Origin: Caulobacteraceae bacterium
Lineage (GTDB): Bacteria > Pseudomonadota > Alphaproteobacteria > Caulobacterales > Caulobacteraceae
Direction: 5' to 3'
DNA length: 19,854 nucleotides
Assembly (NCBI GenBank): GCA_020852035.1
Contig: JADZBR010000023.1
Location: 1 to 19,854, forward strand
In this document: in pieces, positions 9,690 to 18,159 of the stretch
Position numbering within the stretch: position 1 is the stretch's first letter
Layout of the letters: the number at the start of each line of letters is the position of its first letter
Translations under genes and position numbers: made by a program
The notes under the pieces: generated by a model
The model's database searches: none
Seen by the model: only the letters and a program-made list of their open reading frames with translations
Told to the model about the DNA's origin: nothing

Positions 9690-10637
9690 TCAGCCTTGCG
9701 CGGCGCGGGCCGCCTTGAGACGCGCGAAGTCCTCGCCGGCGTGGTGCGAGGAGCGGGTCAGCGGGCTGGAGGACACCATCAGGAAGCCCTTGGCCCGGGC
9801 GATGGCGGCGTAGGCGGCGAACTCGTCCGGGGTCACGAAGCGGTCGACGGCGGCGTGCTTGCGGGTCGGCTGCAGGTACTGGCCGATGGTGATGAAGTCG
9901 ACGCCGGCCGAGCGCATGTCGTCCATCACCTGCATCACCTCCGGCTTGGTCTCGCCGAGGCCGACCATGATGCCGGACTTGGTGAACTGCTGCGGGTCGC
10001 GCTCCTTCACGCGCTCCAAGAGGCGCAGGGAGTGGAAGTAGCGCGCGCCGGGCCGGATCGAGAGGTAGAGCCGGGGCACGGTCTCCAGGTTGTGGTTGAA
10101 GACGTCGGGCCTGGAATCGATCACCGTCTCGGCCGCGCCGGTCTTGCGCAGGAAGTCGGGTGTCAGGATTTCGATGGTCGCAGCCGGCGCGGCGGCGCGG
10201 ATGGCGCGCACGGTCTCGGCGAAGTGAGCCGCGCCGCCGTCGTCGAGGTCGTCGCGGTCCACCGAGGTGATGACCACGTGCTTCAGACCCATCCTGGCCA
10301 CCGCCTCGCCGACGCGGGCCGGCTCGGTGGGGTCGAGCGGGTTGGGCAGGCCCGTGGCGACGTTGCAGAAGGCGCAGGCCCGTGTGCAGGTCTCGCCCAT
10401 GATCATCATGGTGGCGTGGCTCTGGCTCCAGCACTCGCCGATGTTGGGGCAGCCGGCCTCTTCGCAGACGGTGGTCAGGCCGTGCTGGCGCACGATGTTG
10501 CGGGTGGCGAGGTAGCCCTCCGAGCCGGGCGCTCGCACGCGCAGCCACTCGGGCTTGCGCAGCAGGGGCGTTTCCGCGTTCGCCTGCTTCTCGGGGTGCC
10601 GGGGGCGGGCCGCCAGGGTGTCGATAACCGTCGCCAT
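9690..10637 (-). CDS. lipA: Lipoyl synthase LipA
   Basis: This radical SAM enzyme inserts two sulfurs into octanoyl-lysine to make lipoyl cofactor on carrier domains, here presumably those of PdhB and PdhC encoded nearby. The 315-residue protein shows the auxiliary-cluster cysteines C58, C63, C69 (TTVCEEAGCPNIGECW), the radical SAM triad C84, C88, C91 (GETCTRACAFC), VITSVDRDDLDDGGA, FNHNLETV, KSGIMVGLGE and the C-terminal RSSHHA serine motif. The frame is open to 10829, but its first 64 codons run through a palindromic repeat; the ATG at 10637 gives the usual N-terminus, with AAAGGA about 13 nt upstream. Transcription is probably from the gap shared with the divergent lipoprotein gene. Confidence 0.97.
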   Translation of the reverse strand: MATVIDTLAARPRHPEKQANAETPLLRKPEWLRVRAPGSEGYLATRNIVRQHGLTTVCEEAGCPNIGECWSQSHATMMIMGETCTRACAFCNVATGLPNPLDPTEPARVGEAVARMGLKHVVITSVDRDDLDDGGAAHFAETVRAIRAAAPAATIEILTPDFLRKTGAAETVIDSRPDVFNHNLETVPRLYLSIRPGARYFHSLRLLERVKERDPQQFTKSGIMVGLGETKPEVMQVMDDMRSAGVDFITIGQYLQPTRKHAAVDRFVTPDEFAAYAAIARAKGFLMVSSSPLTRSSHHAGEDFARLKAARAAQG

Positions 10638-10723
10638 GCCGCCTAGATCGTCCTTTGAAGGCCCGGGATCAAGCGCGAGGCTTGCGTCCCCATGTGACCG
10701 CAGGGAAGAAGGCGCAAAGTTCG

Positions 10724-10857
10724 CCTCCCCTCCCCCGTTCGGGGCGGGGTCGGGGGTGGGGGTGCAGGCCTGTGACTCTGTTGTCTTGGAGCCCGATCGG
10801 CCGGCGCGGAGCTGACACCCCCACCCCAACCCCTCCCCGAAAGGGGGAGGGGCTTTC
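10724..10857. repeat. Palindromic intergenic repeat, family A, copy 1
   Basis: A roughly 134-bp element with near-complementary G-rich and C-rich arms: left part GGGGGTGGGGGTG followed by AGGCCTGTGA, right part TGACACCCCCACCCC. Each end carries a small hairpin; the right one is CCCCTCCCC-GAAAG-GGGGAGGGG (10830-10852). The same arrangement occurs at 19656-19800 with a different central segment. It fills most of the lipA/lipoprotein gap and reaches the codons just before the lipoprotein signal sequence. No transposase or open frame of its own is seen. The boundaries are estimated from comparison of the two copies. Confidence 0.85.
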
Positions 10858-11872
10858 GATTGTCGCCCTGATCGCCGCGCTTGCGCTCGCCGGCTGCAGC
10901 CAGGAGAGTTCGCGCGAGCCCTTCGCCGAGAGCCGCACGCCGCCGGGTCTGGCCGAGCGAGTCGCCCCGCCGGAGGGCTGGGCCTGGGGCTTCCTGCAGG
11001 TCGGCGAGGCGCCGGTGCAGCGCTACGGCGTCGCGGCCCCGCCGGGCGCGCCGCGCGGGGAAATCCTGATCCTGCCGGACCCCGGCGACAGCGCCGAGAT
11101 GTGGTTCGAGACCGCCCGCGACCTGGGCCTGCGCGGCCACACCGTCTGGGTGCTGGAGGCCCCCGGCCAGGGCGGCTCGGGCCGCTATGGCCTCTCCGGC
11201 CCGCCGCGCGGCGCGGCCGGCGAAGAGGCGGTGCGCGGCGTCCGCGCGATGCTGGACGGCGTCATCCGGCCCGAGAGCCGGCCGGTCGCAGTGCTGGCCG
11301 ATCGCCGCGCCGCCGCCGTGGCGCTGGCCGCCCTGGCGGGACGGCCCGCCGCCGGCCTCATCCTCTCCGCCCCGGCGCCCGAGGGCGAGGGCGGGCTGGC
11401 CGGGCGGCTGGGGATCGGCGGCGAAGGCTGGTCGCGCCGCACGCCCGACGACGTGGCCGACAAGCTCACCCACGATGCGGCCCGCGGCGGCGTGCGCAAC
11501 GCCTGGAAGCTGGCCAACCCGGACCTGCGCCGGCCGGCCGCGCCGCTGACCCTGGCGCAAGCCCCCTCGCCTTCCGCCGGTGCGGGCGTCCTGGTGCTGA
11601 CCGGGGACGAGGCGCAACAGGCCCAGGCGCTCTGCGCGGGCCAATGCCGCCTGGTCCGCCTGCCCGGCGCCTGGCCGGCGCTGCACCTGGAAGCCGATGC
11701 CGCCCGCGCGCGCTGGCTGGACGAGATCGACCGCTTCGTGCGCGAACGGCGCGATCACGCCGCGTTGCAGAGCTTTTCATCGCCCTCGCCGCCGGATAGC
11801 GTCGCCGCTCGCCAGGCGACCGGGGAGGAAACGCCGCAAGATGCCGCGTCCGAACGACGTGGGGGCCAATAG
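10772..11872 (+). CDS. Alpha/beta-hydrolase-like lipoprotein, nucleophile not apparent (start uncertain)
   Basis: The secure part begins with a lipoprotein signal, IVALIAALALAGC (lipidated Cys at 10898-10900), followed by about 320 residues. The stretch GEILILPDPGD...EMWFETARDLGLRGHTVWVLEAPGQGGSGR matches the oxyanion/early-strand region of lysophospholipase-like alpha/beta hydrolases, and LHLEADAARARWLDEIDRF matches their C-terminus. The nucleophile elbow, normally G-x-S-x-G, reads VLADRRAAAVAL, with no serine, so catalysis is doubtful. No good start codon lies just before the signal: the frame passes through repeat copy 1, where GTG 10772 is an available start; TTG 10655, GTG 10694 and TTG 10781 are alternatives, and ATT 10859 would give a normal signal length. 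The end overlaps the acyl-ligase gene by 32 nt, suggesting coupled expression. Function unknown. Confidence 0.65.
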   Translation: MTLLSWSPIGRRGADTPTPTPPRKGEGLSIVALIAALALAGCSQESSREPFAESRTPPGLAERVAPPEGWAWGFLQVGEAPVQRYGVAAPPGAPRGEILILPDPGDSAEMWFETARDLGLRGHTVWVLEAPGQGGSGRYGLSGPPRGAAGEEAVRGVRAMLDGVIRPESRPVAVLADRRAAAVALAALAGRPAAGLILSAPAPEGEGGLAGRLGIGGEGWSRRTPDDVADKLTHDAARGGVRNAWKLANPDLRRPAAPLTLAQAPSPSAGAGVLVLTGDEAQQAQALCAGQCRLVRLPGAWPALHLEADAARARWLDEIDRFVRERRDHAALQSFSSPSPPDSVAARQATGEETPQDAASERRGGQ

Positions 11873-13421
11873 CGGGCTGATCGACGCCCTGCTGGCCGCC
11901 AGCAAGCGCTACGGCGCCAAAAAGCCGATCCTGGAGGACCAGGAGCGCAGTCCGCTCAGCTACACCGACCTGCTGCGCGCCGCCTTCGCGCTGGGGCGCA
12001 AGATCGCCGGCTTCACCGAGCCGGGCGAGCGGGTGGCCGTGCTGCTCCCCTCCGGCAACGCCGGGGTGGTGACCTTCTTCGCCCTGCACGCCTTCGGCCG
12101 CACGCCGACCATGCTGAACTTCACCGCGGGCCTGCGGAACCTGCGCGCGGCCTGCGAGCTGGCCGGCGTCAAGAACGTGCTCACCGCCCACCGCTTCATC
12201 GAGCAGGGCAAGCTGCACGACGTGGTCGACGCGCTCGAGCAGGTCGCCGAGATCACCTACCTGGAGGACGTGCGCGCCTCCATCGGCCTGCCGGACAAGC
12301 TCTACGCCGCCGCCGCCGCCGCCTTCCCCAGGCAGTTCCGCGCGCCCGCCAAGGCGTCTGATCCCGGCGTGATCCTCTTCACCTCGGGCAGCTTCGGCGC
12401 GCCGCGCGGGGTGATGCTGACCAACGCCAACCTGATCGCCAACGTCAGCCAGATCGCCGAGCACATCGACCTCGACCCGAACTGGGTGATGTTCAACCCG
12501 CTGCCGATCTTCCACTGCTTCGGGCTGACCGGCGGGGTGTTCCTGCCGCTGTTCACCGGAATGAAGGCGTTCCAGTACCCCTCGCCGCTGCACATCAAGC
12601 AGATCCCGCCGCTGATCAAGGACTCCAGGGCCTCGATCCTCCTGGCCACCGACACCTTCGTGAACCAGTACGCCCGCTCGGCCGAGCGGGATGAGCTGGC
12701 GGGGCTGCAGTTCATCGTCTGCGGCGCCGAGAAGGTGCGCGAGGAGACCCACAACCTGATCCGCGAACGCTTCGGCGACGTGCCGGTGCTGGAAGGCTAC
12801 GGCGCCACCGAGGCCGCGCCGGTGGTGGCGGTGAACAAGCCGACCGACAACCGCCGGGGCACGGTCGGCGGGCTCCTGCCCGGCGTGGAGACCCGCCTCG
12901 AACCCGTGGAGGGCATCCCGCGCGGCGGGCGGCTCTATCTGCGCGGGCCGAACATCATGGCCGGCTACCTGCGCGCCGACGGCGGCATCGATCCGCCGGA
13001 GGGCGGCTGGCACGACACCGGCGACGTGGTGGAGATCTCGGGCGACGACTGGATCACCATCCTCGGGCGGGTGAAGCGCTTCGCCAAGATCGGCGGCGAG
13101 ATGGTCTCGCTGACGGCGGCCGAGGACCTGGCGATCGCGGTGTGGCCGGACTCGCGCCATGCGGTGATCTCCATGCCGGACGCCAAGAAGGGCGAGAAGC
13201 TGGTGCTGGTCACCGACAAGCAGGGCGCCGACACCGGTCCCCTCATCGCCCACGCCAAGAGCCTGGGCGCCCCGGAGATCGCCGTGCCGCGCTCGATCCT
13301 GAAGGTGATCGAGGTGCCCGTGCTGGGCACCGGCAAAACCGATTATGTGGCCATCCAGCGGATGGTGGAGACCGAGGAGGCCGCGGCGGCGGCGGGCAAG
13401 GCGAAGAAGGCTCGGTCTTAA
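11841..13421 (+). CDS. AMP-binding acyl ligase resembling the acyl-ACP synthetase half of Aas
   Basis: The 526-residue protein is an ANL-superfamily adenylating enzyme: P-loop TSGSFGAPRG (181-190), PLPIFHCFGLTGG (220-232), GYGATEAAP (319-327), the TGD motif (393-395), the GRVKRFAKIGGEMVSL hinge (409-424) and catalytic-lysine region GTGKTDY (K499). The HCFGLT, AGAEK-like CGAEK and RFAKIGGEMVSL segments closely recall the synthetase domain of E. coli Aas, which activates fatty acids onto ACP for lysophospholipid re-acylation. The PlsC-like acyltransferase half is absent here. I chose ATG 11841 (GGAGGAA about 12 nt upstream); the upstream open frame is shadow of the lipoprotein gene. Its partner is plausibly the preceding lipoprotein, but substrate (fatty acid, and ACP versus CoA) is inference. 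Confidence 0.85.
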   Translation: MPRPNDVGANSGLIDALLAASKRYGAKKPILEDQERSPLSYTDLLRAAFALGRKIAGFTEPGERVAVLLPSGNAGVVTFFALHAFGRTPTMLNFTAGLRNLRAACELAGVKNVLTAHRFIEQGKLHDVVDALEQVAEITYLEDVRASIGLPDKLYAAAAAAFPRQFRAPAKASDPGVILFTSGSFGAPRGVMLTNANLIANVSQIAEHIDLDPNWVMFNPLPIFHCFGLTGGVFLPLFTGMKAFQYPSPLHIKQIPPLIKDSRASILLATDTFVNQYARSAERDELAGLQFIVCGAEKVREETHNLIRERFGDVPVLEGYGATEAAPVVAVNKPTDNRRGTVGGLLPGVETRLEPVEGIPRGGRLYLRGPNIMAGYLRADGGIDPPEGGWHDTGDVVEISGDDWITILGRVKRFAKIGGEMVSLTAAEDLAIAVWPDSRHAVISMPDAKKGEKLVLVTDKQGADTGPLIAHAKSLGAPEIAVPRSILKVIEVPVLGTGKTDYVAIQRMVETEEAAAAAGKAKKARS

Positions 13422-13425
13422 GGCT

Positions 13426-13447
13426 CCTTCTCCCGGTCGGGAGAAGG
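13426..13447 (+). terminator. Hairpin after the acyl-ligase gene
   Basis: A perfect 10-bp stem (CCTTCTCCCG / CGGGAGAAGG) with a 2-base centre begins 4 nt after the stop codon. No U-run follows, so it may protect the 3' end or slow polymerase rather than act as a classical intrinsic terminator. Confidence 0.4.
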
Positions 13448-13540
13448 ATAGACGCGCGAAGCGCGGCGAGGATGAGGGCTTGCGCCCTATCCGGAGAGGC
13501 CGGAGCCCCTCACCCTCCCGCCGGCTTCGCCGTCGGGTTT

Positions 13541-13562
13541 CCCTCTCCCGACCGGGAGAGGG
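13541..13562 (-). terminator. Hairpin after lpdA
   Basis: A perfect 10-bp stem (CCCTCTCCCG / CGGGAGAGGG) with a 2-base centre lies 1 nt beyond the lpdA stop. Read on the minus strand it is followed by AAACCC and no U-run. It is the mirror arm of the hairpin at 13426-13447, so the pair could act in both directions. Confidence 0.4.
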
Positions 13563-13563
13563 A

Positions 13564-14964
13564 TTAAATGTGCAGCACGCGCCCATAGGCGTCGAGGGCG
13601 GCCTCGTGCATGGCCTCGCTCATGGTCGGGTGGGGATAGACCGTGGCTTGCAGCTCGGCCTCGGTGGCTTCCATGGTGATGGCCAGCGCATAGCCCTGGA
13701 TCATCTCGGTGACCTCCGCGCCGATCATGTGCGCGCCGATCAGGGCGCCCGTGGCCTCGTCGAACACCAGCTTCACGAAGCCCTCGGTTTCGCCGGAGGC
13801 GATGGCCTTGCCGTTCACGCGGAACGGGAAGCGGCCGACCTTGACCTTGCGCCCGCCCTCTTTGGCCTGGGCCTCGGTGAGGCCGATGGAGGCGATCTGC
13901 GGGGTCGAATAGGTGCAGCCGGGGATCGGCGAGGTCAGGTTCGTGGGCGCAAAGCCGGCGATGTGCTCCACGCAGTGGACGCCCTCGTGGCTCGCCTTGT
14001 GGGCCAGCCAGGGCGGGCCGGCGACGTCGCCGATGGCGTAGAGGCCGGGCACGCCCGTGGCGCCGTGGCCGTCGACGACAATGTGGCCCTTCTCGACCTC
14101 GGCGCCCAGCGCCTCCAGGCCCAGGTCCTCGACATTGCCGGCGATCCCGACGGCGACGATGGCGACCTCGGCCTCCAGGGTTTCGGCCTTGCCGCCGGCT
14201 TCCAGCTCGACCTTCACGCCGGATTTGGAGCTGGAGAGCTTCTTCACCGAGGCGCCGACGCGGAACTTCAGGCCGCGCTTCTGGAACGCCTTCTGGGCGG
14301 CGGCGGAGACCTCCTCGTCCTCGACCGGCAGGATGCGCGGCAGGGCCTCGATCACCGTAACTTCCGACCCTAGAGCGCGGAAGAAACTGGCGAACTCGAT
14401 GCCGATGGCGCCTGAACCGATGACCACCAGCGTCTTCGGCGCGAACTTCGGGACCAGCGCCTCGCGATAGGTCCAAATGCGCTCGCCGTCAGGCTCTAGG
14501 CCGACCGCCGGGATGGTCCGCGCCCGAGCGCCGGTGGCCAGGATCACGTTCTTGGCCTGCACCGTCCGCGAGCCGCCGTCGTTCAGCTTCACCACGACCT
14601 TCGGGGCGGGAGAGCCCTTCTCCAGGCGCGCCGTCCCGGCGATCACCTCGATCTTGTGCTTCTTCATCAGGAACGCGACGCCGGCGTTCAGCTGGGCGGA
14701 AACCTTGCGCGAGCGCTCCACCACCTTGGCGAAGTCGAAGCTGCGGCCCTCGGTCTTCAGGCCGTAGTCCTCCAGGTGGCCGAGCTCCTCGTAGACCTCG
14801 CCGGACTTCAGCAGCGCCTTGGTGGGGATGCAGCCCCAGTTGAGGCATACCCCGCCGAGCTCGGCCCGCTCGACGATGGCGGTCTTCAGGCCCAGCTGGC
14901 TGGCGCGGATGGCGGTCACATAGCCGCCGGGGCCGGAGCCGATGACAACGAGGTCGAAATCCAT
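13564..14964 (-). CDS. lpdA: Dihydrolipoyl dehydrogenase (E3)
   Basis: The FAD-containing E3 component reoxidises dihydrolipoamide and passes electrons to NAD. The 466-residue protein has the FAD dinucleotide motif GSGPGG (9-14), the redox disulfide GGVCLNWGCIPTK (C40, C45), the NAD-binding VVIGSGAIGIEFASFF, the second FAD motif YAIGDVAG and the C-terminal HPTMSEA with H445 and E450, all intact. It is the last gene of the pdh operon. Its ATG (14964) lies only 7 nt after the last conserved codon of pdhC, no Shine-Dalgarno is visible, and pdhC has no stop in that gap, so how translation of lpdA begins is unclear. E3 may also serve 2-oxoglutarate dehydrogenase, depending on whether other copies exist. 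Confidence 0.96.
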   Translation of the reverse strand: MDFDLVVIGSGPGGYVTAIRASQLGLKTAIVERAELGGVCLNWGCIPTKALLKSGEVYEELGHLEDYGLKTEGRSFDFAKVVERSRKVSAQLNAGVAFLMKKHKIEVIAGTARLEKGSPAPKVVVKLNDGGSRTVQAKNVILATGARARTIPAVGLEPDGERIWTYREALVPKFAPKTLVVIGSGAIGIEFASFFRALGSEVTVIEALPRILPVEDEEVSAAAQKAFQKRGLKFRVGASVKKLSSSKSGVKVELEAGGKAETLEAEVAIVAVGIAGNVEDLGLEALGAEVEKGHIVVDGHGATGVPGLYAIGDVAGPPWLAHKASHEGVHCVEHIAGFAPTNLTSPIPGCTYSTPQIASIGLTEAQAKEGGRKVKVGRFPFRVNGKAIASGETEGFVKLVFDEATGALIGAHMIGAEVTEMIQGYALAITMEATEAELQATVYPHPTMSEAMHEAALDAYGRVLHI

Positions 14965-16315
14965 CGGGCGACACCAGCATCGTCATAGGATCTTCGATCA
15001 TCGCCTTGAAAACGCTGAGCCAACGCGCGCCGATGGCGCCGTCGACCACGCGGTGATCGCAGGTCAGGGTGACGCTCATCACCGTGGCGATGGCCAGGGC
15101 GTCGTTCTTCACCACCGGGCGCTTCTCGCCGGCGCCGACCGAGAGGATGCAGCCCTGCGGCTGGTTGATGATCGAGGCGAACGACTTGATGCCGAACATG
15201 CCGAGGTTGGAGACCGTGAAGGTGCCGCCCTGGAACTCCTCGGGCTTCAGCTTGCGGCTGCGGGCGCGCTCGGCCAGGTCCTTGGCCTCGGTGGCGATCT
15301 GGGCCAGGCCCTTGCCCTGCGCCTTGCGGATGATCGGGGTGATCAGGCCGCCGTCGATGGCCACCGCCATGGCGACGTCGGCGTCGTGGTGCATGGCGAT
15401 GCCTTCGGGCGAATAGCTGGCGTTGGCCTCGCGCACGCGCATCAGGGCGGAGGCGGTGGCCTTGATGACCAGGTCGTTGACGCTGACCTTCACGCCTTCC
15501 TTCTCAAGGCCGGCGTTGATCTTCGCCCGCGCCGCCAGAAGGGCGTCGAGCTCGATGTCGACGGTCAGCGGGAAGTGCGGCACGTCGCGGAAGCTCTCGG
15601 TCATCCGCTTGGCGATGGTCTTCTTCATGCCGTCCAGCGGCACGAGGTCGTAGGAGCCGTCGGGGATGCCGAGCTGGGCCAGGGTGTGATGCTCGGCCGC
15701 CGGGGCGGCGGTGGGCGCGGCGGTCGGAGCCTGGGCCGAGGCGGCCTTCGGCGCGGGCGCGGCGCCCGGCTTGGCGGCGTCGATGTCCGCCTTGATGATC
15801 CGGCCGTGCGGGCCGGAGCCGGTCACGCTGGCGAGATCGATACCCTTCTGCTCGGCGAGGCGACGTGCCAGGGGCGAGGCGAAGATGCGTTCACCGACCG
15901 CCTTGGCCGCCGGCTTTGCGAGCGCGGCTTCAGCTTTCGGCTCGGCGGCTTTCTCTTCAGACTTGGCGGGCTCAGCCTTGGGCGCTTCAGCCTTGGCTTC
16001 AGGTTCGGCCTTCGGCGCTTCCTGGGCAGGCGCTTCGGCCTTGGCTTCCGGCTCCGGAGCCTTGGCGGGCTCGCCCTCGCCGCTCAGGCGGGCGATGGGG
16101 GCGTTGACCTTAACGCCTTCCGTGCCCTCGGGCACCAGGATCTCCTCGACCGTGCCTTCGTCGACCGCCTCGACCTCCATGGTCGCCTTGTCGGTCTCGA
16201 TCTCGGCGATCACGTCGCCCGAGCGCACGGCGTCGCCCACCTTCACGTGCCACTTGGCGAGGGCGCCCTCCTCCATCGTCGGCGAGAGGGCGGGCATCAG
16301 GACGTCGATCGGCAT
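14489..16315 (-). CDS. pdhC: Pyruvate dehydrogenase E2 (dihydrolipoamide acetyltransferase), running past its normal end
   Basis: E2 forms the core of the pyruvate dehydrogenase complex and transfers acetyl groups to CoA. Residues 1-80 are one lipoyl domain (lipoyl lysine K43 in ETDKA). Residues 81-140 are an Ala/Pro/Glu/Lys linker. Residues about 145-180 bind E1/E3 (FASPLARRLAEQKGIDLASVTGSGPHGRI region). Residues 225-448 are the catalytic domain with CDHRVVDG (H421, D425) and the usual ending MIEDPMTMLV. The conserved protein ends at position 14972, but no stop follows. The frame stays open for 160 further codons inside lpdA, in another frame, with Arg/Pro-rich shadow composition. A lost stop (TAG to TCG would need one base change) or a sequence error is likely. 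The start ATG directly follows the stop of the GFA gene. Confidence 0.88.
   Translation of the reverse strand: MPIDVLMPALSPTMEEGALAKWHVKVGDAVRSGDVIAEIETDKATMEVEAVDEGTVEEILVPEGTEGVKVNAPIARLSGEGEPAKAPEPEAKAEAPAQEAPKAEPEAKAEAPKAEPAKSEEKAAEPKAEAALAKPAAKAVGERIFASPLARRLAEQKGIDLASVTGSGPHGRIIKADIDAAKPGAAPAPKAASAQAPTAAPTAAPAAEHHTLAQLGIPDGSYDLVPLDGMKKTIAKRMTESFRDVPHFPLTVDIELDALLAARAKINAGLEKEGVKVSVNDLVIKATASALMRVREANASYSPEGIAMHHDADVAMAVAIDGGLITPIIRKAQGKGLAQIATEAKDLAERARSRKLKPEEFQGGTFTVSNLGMFGIKSFASIINQPQGCILSVGAGEKRPVVKNDALAIATVMSVTLTCDHRVVDGAIGARWLSVFKAMIEDPMTMLVSPDGFRPRCHRLRPRRLCDRHPRQPAGPEDRHRRAGRARRGMPQLGLHPHQGAAEVRRGLRGARPPGGLRPEDRGPQLRLRQGGGALAQGFRPAERRRRVPDEEAQDRGDRRDGAPGEGLSRPEGRGEAERRRLADGAGQERDPGHRRSGADHPGGRPRA
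16158..16225 (-). repeat. Lipoyl-domain DNA segment shared with pdhB, copy in pdhC
   Basis: This 68-nt stretch encoding the lipoyl-lysine hairpin of pdhC matches 18005-18072 in pdhB at 67 of 68 bases by direct reading. Flanking lipoyl-domain sequence is more divergent, so the identity exceeds what protein conservation alone would require. Confidence 0.85.
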
Positions 16316-16713
16316 TCAGTCCTCTCGGCTCAGGTGCGTCAGGGCGGCGGCGTTGGCTTCCCAGTTGCGGCCGTCGAAGTGGACGATTTCGATGTCGAGG
16401 CTTTGGTCATCGTCCAGGCAGCGGGCGTTGACCGACCAGCCGTCCGGGTTCGACCGCGGCCGGTAGAAGCTCTTGATCCCGCAGTCGGCGCAGAAGAGGT
16501 GGCGCGCGACGCCGGTGTTGAAGGTGTAGGTCGAGAGCCGCTCGGCCCCCTTGATCACGCGAAAGCGGCTCTCCGGCACGATGATGTGCACGAAGCCGGC
16601 CTTGCGGCACATGGAGCAGTTGCAGGCTTGCGCCTCGACGCGCGCCGGCAACGCCACCTCGAACCGCACGCCGCCACAGTGGCAGCCGCCGGCCCGCCAC
16701 TCGTGGGTCGGGC

Positions 16714-16717
<4 letters not shown>
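16316..16717 (-). CDS. GFA-family (glutathione-dependent formaldehyde-activating-like) zinc protein
   Basis: A 133-residue protein with the cysteine pattern of the GFA / CENP-V fold: GCHCGG (C12, C14), CNCSMC (C32, C34, C37) and FCADCG (C76, C79), the expected zinc ligands, plus an aromatic-rich C-terminus with NARCLDD. The GTG start at 16717 overlaps the pdhB stop in a GTGA arrangement, and its TGA is followed directly by the pdhC ATG, so it appears translationally coupled on both sides. Family members are annotated as carbon-sulfur lyases acting on glutathione-formaldehyde adducts, but most have no demonstrated activity. Its place between E1-beta and E2 suggests co-expression with pyruvate dehydrogenase; a functional link is inference only. 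Confidence 0.88.

Positions 16718-18155
<1,438 letters not shown>

Positions 18156-18159
<4 letters not shown>

Larger units (their letters stand above)
13426..13562. repeat. Palindromic intergenic repeat, family B
   Basis: About 137 bp consisting of two similar arms in inverted orientation. Each arm starts with a perfect palindrome (CTCCCGGTCGGGAG core), followed by a GACG..CGAAGC..GGCG hairpin-like block and GGATGAGGG or GGGTGAGGGG. Thus the unit is a large imperfect inverted repeat with nested hairpins. It begins 4 nt after the acyl-ligase stop and ends 1 nt before the lpdA stop, filling the convergent gap almost exactly. It shares no clear sequence with family A. Confidence 0.85.

Noticed and set aside
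10638..10829. 64-codon N-terminal extension of lipA
   Set aside because: It is the translation of palindromic repeat copy 1; known LipA proteins begin near the ATG at 10637.
11466..13586. 706-codon open frame on the minus strand opposite the acyl ligase
   Set aside because: Runs through family B repeat and opposite a clear ANL enzyme; no motif seen.
15905..16075. Ala/Pro/Glu/Lys repeats in the E2 linker, considered as a tandem repeat array
   Set aside because: Imperfect low-complexity linkers of this kind are normal in E2 proteins.
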